DNA of 6,496 nt. Origin: an uncultured Limnohabitans sp. (GTDB taxonomy: Bacteria > Pseudomonadota > Gammaproteobacteria > Burkholderiales > Burkholderiaceae_C). Of this stretch, positions 5,979 to 6,496 are shown piece by piece (positions within the stretch are counted from its first letter, which is position 1; every line of letters begins with the position of its first letter). A program made the position numbers and the translations under genes. The notes beneath the pieces were generated by a model that saw only the letters and a list, made by a program, of their open reading frames with translations, made no database searches and was not told the origin of the DNA. Where the stretch lies: positions 1 to 6,496 of the forward strand of contig NZ_CALBEX010000278.1 in the NCBI RefSeq assembly GCF_937889215.1, given 5' to 3'.

Positions 5979-5984
5979 CACGAC

Positions 5985-6496
5985 TTGAACATCGCCCACT
6001 TGCTGCAACGCCAAGCCCGCATGGCACCCGAGCAACCCGCCATCTTCAAAGGCACACAGGGGGTCGCCACCCATGGCCAATGGGCGCAACGCTGCCAGCA
6101 TCTGGCACGGCAATTTCAGGCCGCTGGCTTGCAGCCAGGGGACCGGGTGGCGCTGTTCATGCGCAACCATGTGCGCTACCTGGAAGTGATGTTCGCCGCT
6201 TGGTGGGCTGGGTTGGTAGTGGTGCCCATCAACGCCAAGCTGCACCTGCGCGAAGCGCAATGGATCGTTGACAACGCCCAAGCCAGCTGGGCTTTTGTAA
6301 CGGCTGACATCACCACCGATGCGGGCGACCCATTGCGCGGTTTGGCGCGTGTGCTGGACGTGGACAGCCCCCAAGCCGATGCGTTTTGGCAACCCGCAGA
6401 ACCCCTGACTGAAACACCGATCACCGATCGAAAAGCCAATGATCTGGCGTGGCTGTTTTACACCAGCGGCACCACGGGCAGACCCAAGGGCGTGAT
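5985..6496 (+). CDS. AMP-forming acyl-CoA synthetase (ANL superfamily), N-terminal part
   Basis: The first 170 codons of an adenylate-forming enzyme run off the right edge; full family members have about 500-550 residues. Such enzymes activate a carboxylic acid with ATP to an acyl-adenylate and transfer it to CoA in the cytosol. The product opens (M)-N-I-A-H-L-L-Q-R-Q-A, a common beginning for this family, and continues with A-A-G-L-Q-P-G-D-R-V-A-L-F-M-R-N, then A-A-W-W-A-G-L-V-V-V-P-I-N-A-K-L, then the P-loop-like signature Y159-T-S-G-T-T-G-R-P-K-G at 6459-6491. The TTG start is preferred because GGAG lies 6 nt upstream and it includes the conserved N-I-A start; ATG 6021 would remove it. The substrate (fatty, aromatic or malonyl-type acid) cannot be read from this half. 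It is separated from ribD by 180 bp, so it is probably its own unit. Confidence 0.93.
   Translation, partial: MNIAHLLQRQARMAPEQPAIFKGTQGVATHGQWAQRCQHLARQFQAAGLQPGDRVALFMRNHVRYLEVMFAAWWAGLVVVPINAKLHLREAQWIVDNAQASWAFVTADITTDAGDPLRGLARVLDVDSPQADAFWQPAEPLTETPITDRKANDLAWLFYTSGTTGRPKGV

Larger units (their letters stand above)
5805..5984 (+). other. Intergenic region between ribD and acyl-CoA synthetase gene
   Basis: These 180 bp hold no convincing gene, riboswitch or canonical promoter. An imperfect hairpin lies at 5806-5826, just after the ribD stop. The frame shared by ribD and the downstream synthetase stays open right across the region, yet contains no ATG or GTG codon in that frame. A short open frame starting at ATG 5752 is a shadow overlapping ribD. 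A promoter for the synthetase may lie in the second half, but I cannot place one. Confidence 0.6.

Noticed and set aside
5957..6271. Open frame of 104 codons starting at ATG 5957
   Set aside because: It overlaps the acyl-CoA synthetase N terminus in another frame and shows no protein-like pattern.
1..6496. CRISPR array, tRNA, rRNA, insertion sequence or prophage elements
   Set aside because: No regular direct repeats, tRNA-like cloverleaf, transposase frame, terminal inverted repeats or integration site were seen on either strand.

Overview
The window reads as a GC-rich betaproteobacterial chromosome segment, most likely Burkholderiales and probably Comamonadaceae. This is inferred from the glyA-nrdR pairing, the presence of ribD nearby, the codon use and the style of the proteins; no search could be run. 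Both ends cut through a gene: glyA on the left and an AMP-forming acyl-CoA synthetase on the right.

Layout. (1) Positions 1-1084, + strand: the C-terminal half of glyA (serine hydroxymethyltransferase), then complete nrdR (ribonucleotide reductase repressor) 12 bp later. (2) Positions 1090-1647, - strand: a FimT/GspH-type pseudopilin that converges on nrdR with only 5 bp between the stop codons. (3) Positions 1648-1777: a divergent intergenic region with an AT-rich core and short palindromes, the likely control region for the pilin genes. (4) Positions 1778-4671, + strand: four tightly packed prepilin genes, namely a PilE/ComP-like small pilin, PilW-like, PilX-like and PilV-like. They are separated by 7 bp or joined by 4-base stop/start overlaps. 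(5) Positions 4668-5804: ribD (bifunctional riboflavin deaminase/reductase), joined to the pilV-like gene by another GTGA overlap. (6) Positions 5805-5984: an intergenic region. (7) Position 5985 to the end: the N-terminal part of an acyl-CoA synthetase that appears to start at TTG.

The central block encodes a full set of minor-pilin classes (GspH, I, J and K equivalents plus one small pilin). Such subunits normally build the tip or priming complex of a type IV pilus or a DNA-uptake pseudopilus. No motor, secretin, prepilin peptidase or PilY1 is present here, so the set must work with machinery encoded elsewhere.

The points most worth attention are these. Three of the five subunits (FimT-, PilW- and PilX-like) each carry a 12-residue EF-hand-like calcium loop. 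The PilW-like prepilin has Glu at mature position 1 and Gly at position 5, where F1 and E5 are expected. The PilX-like subunit is about twice the usual size and Cys-rich, while no PilY1 adhesin accompanies it. ribD appears to be translationally coupled to the pilin operon.
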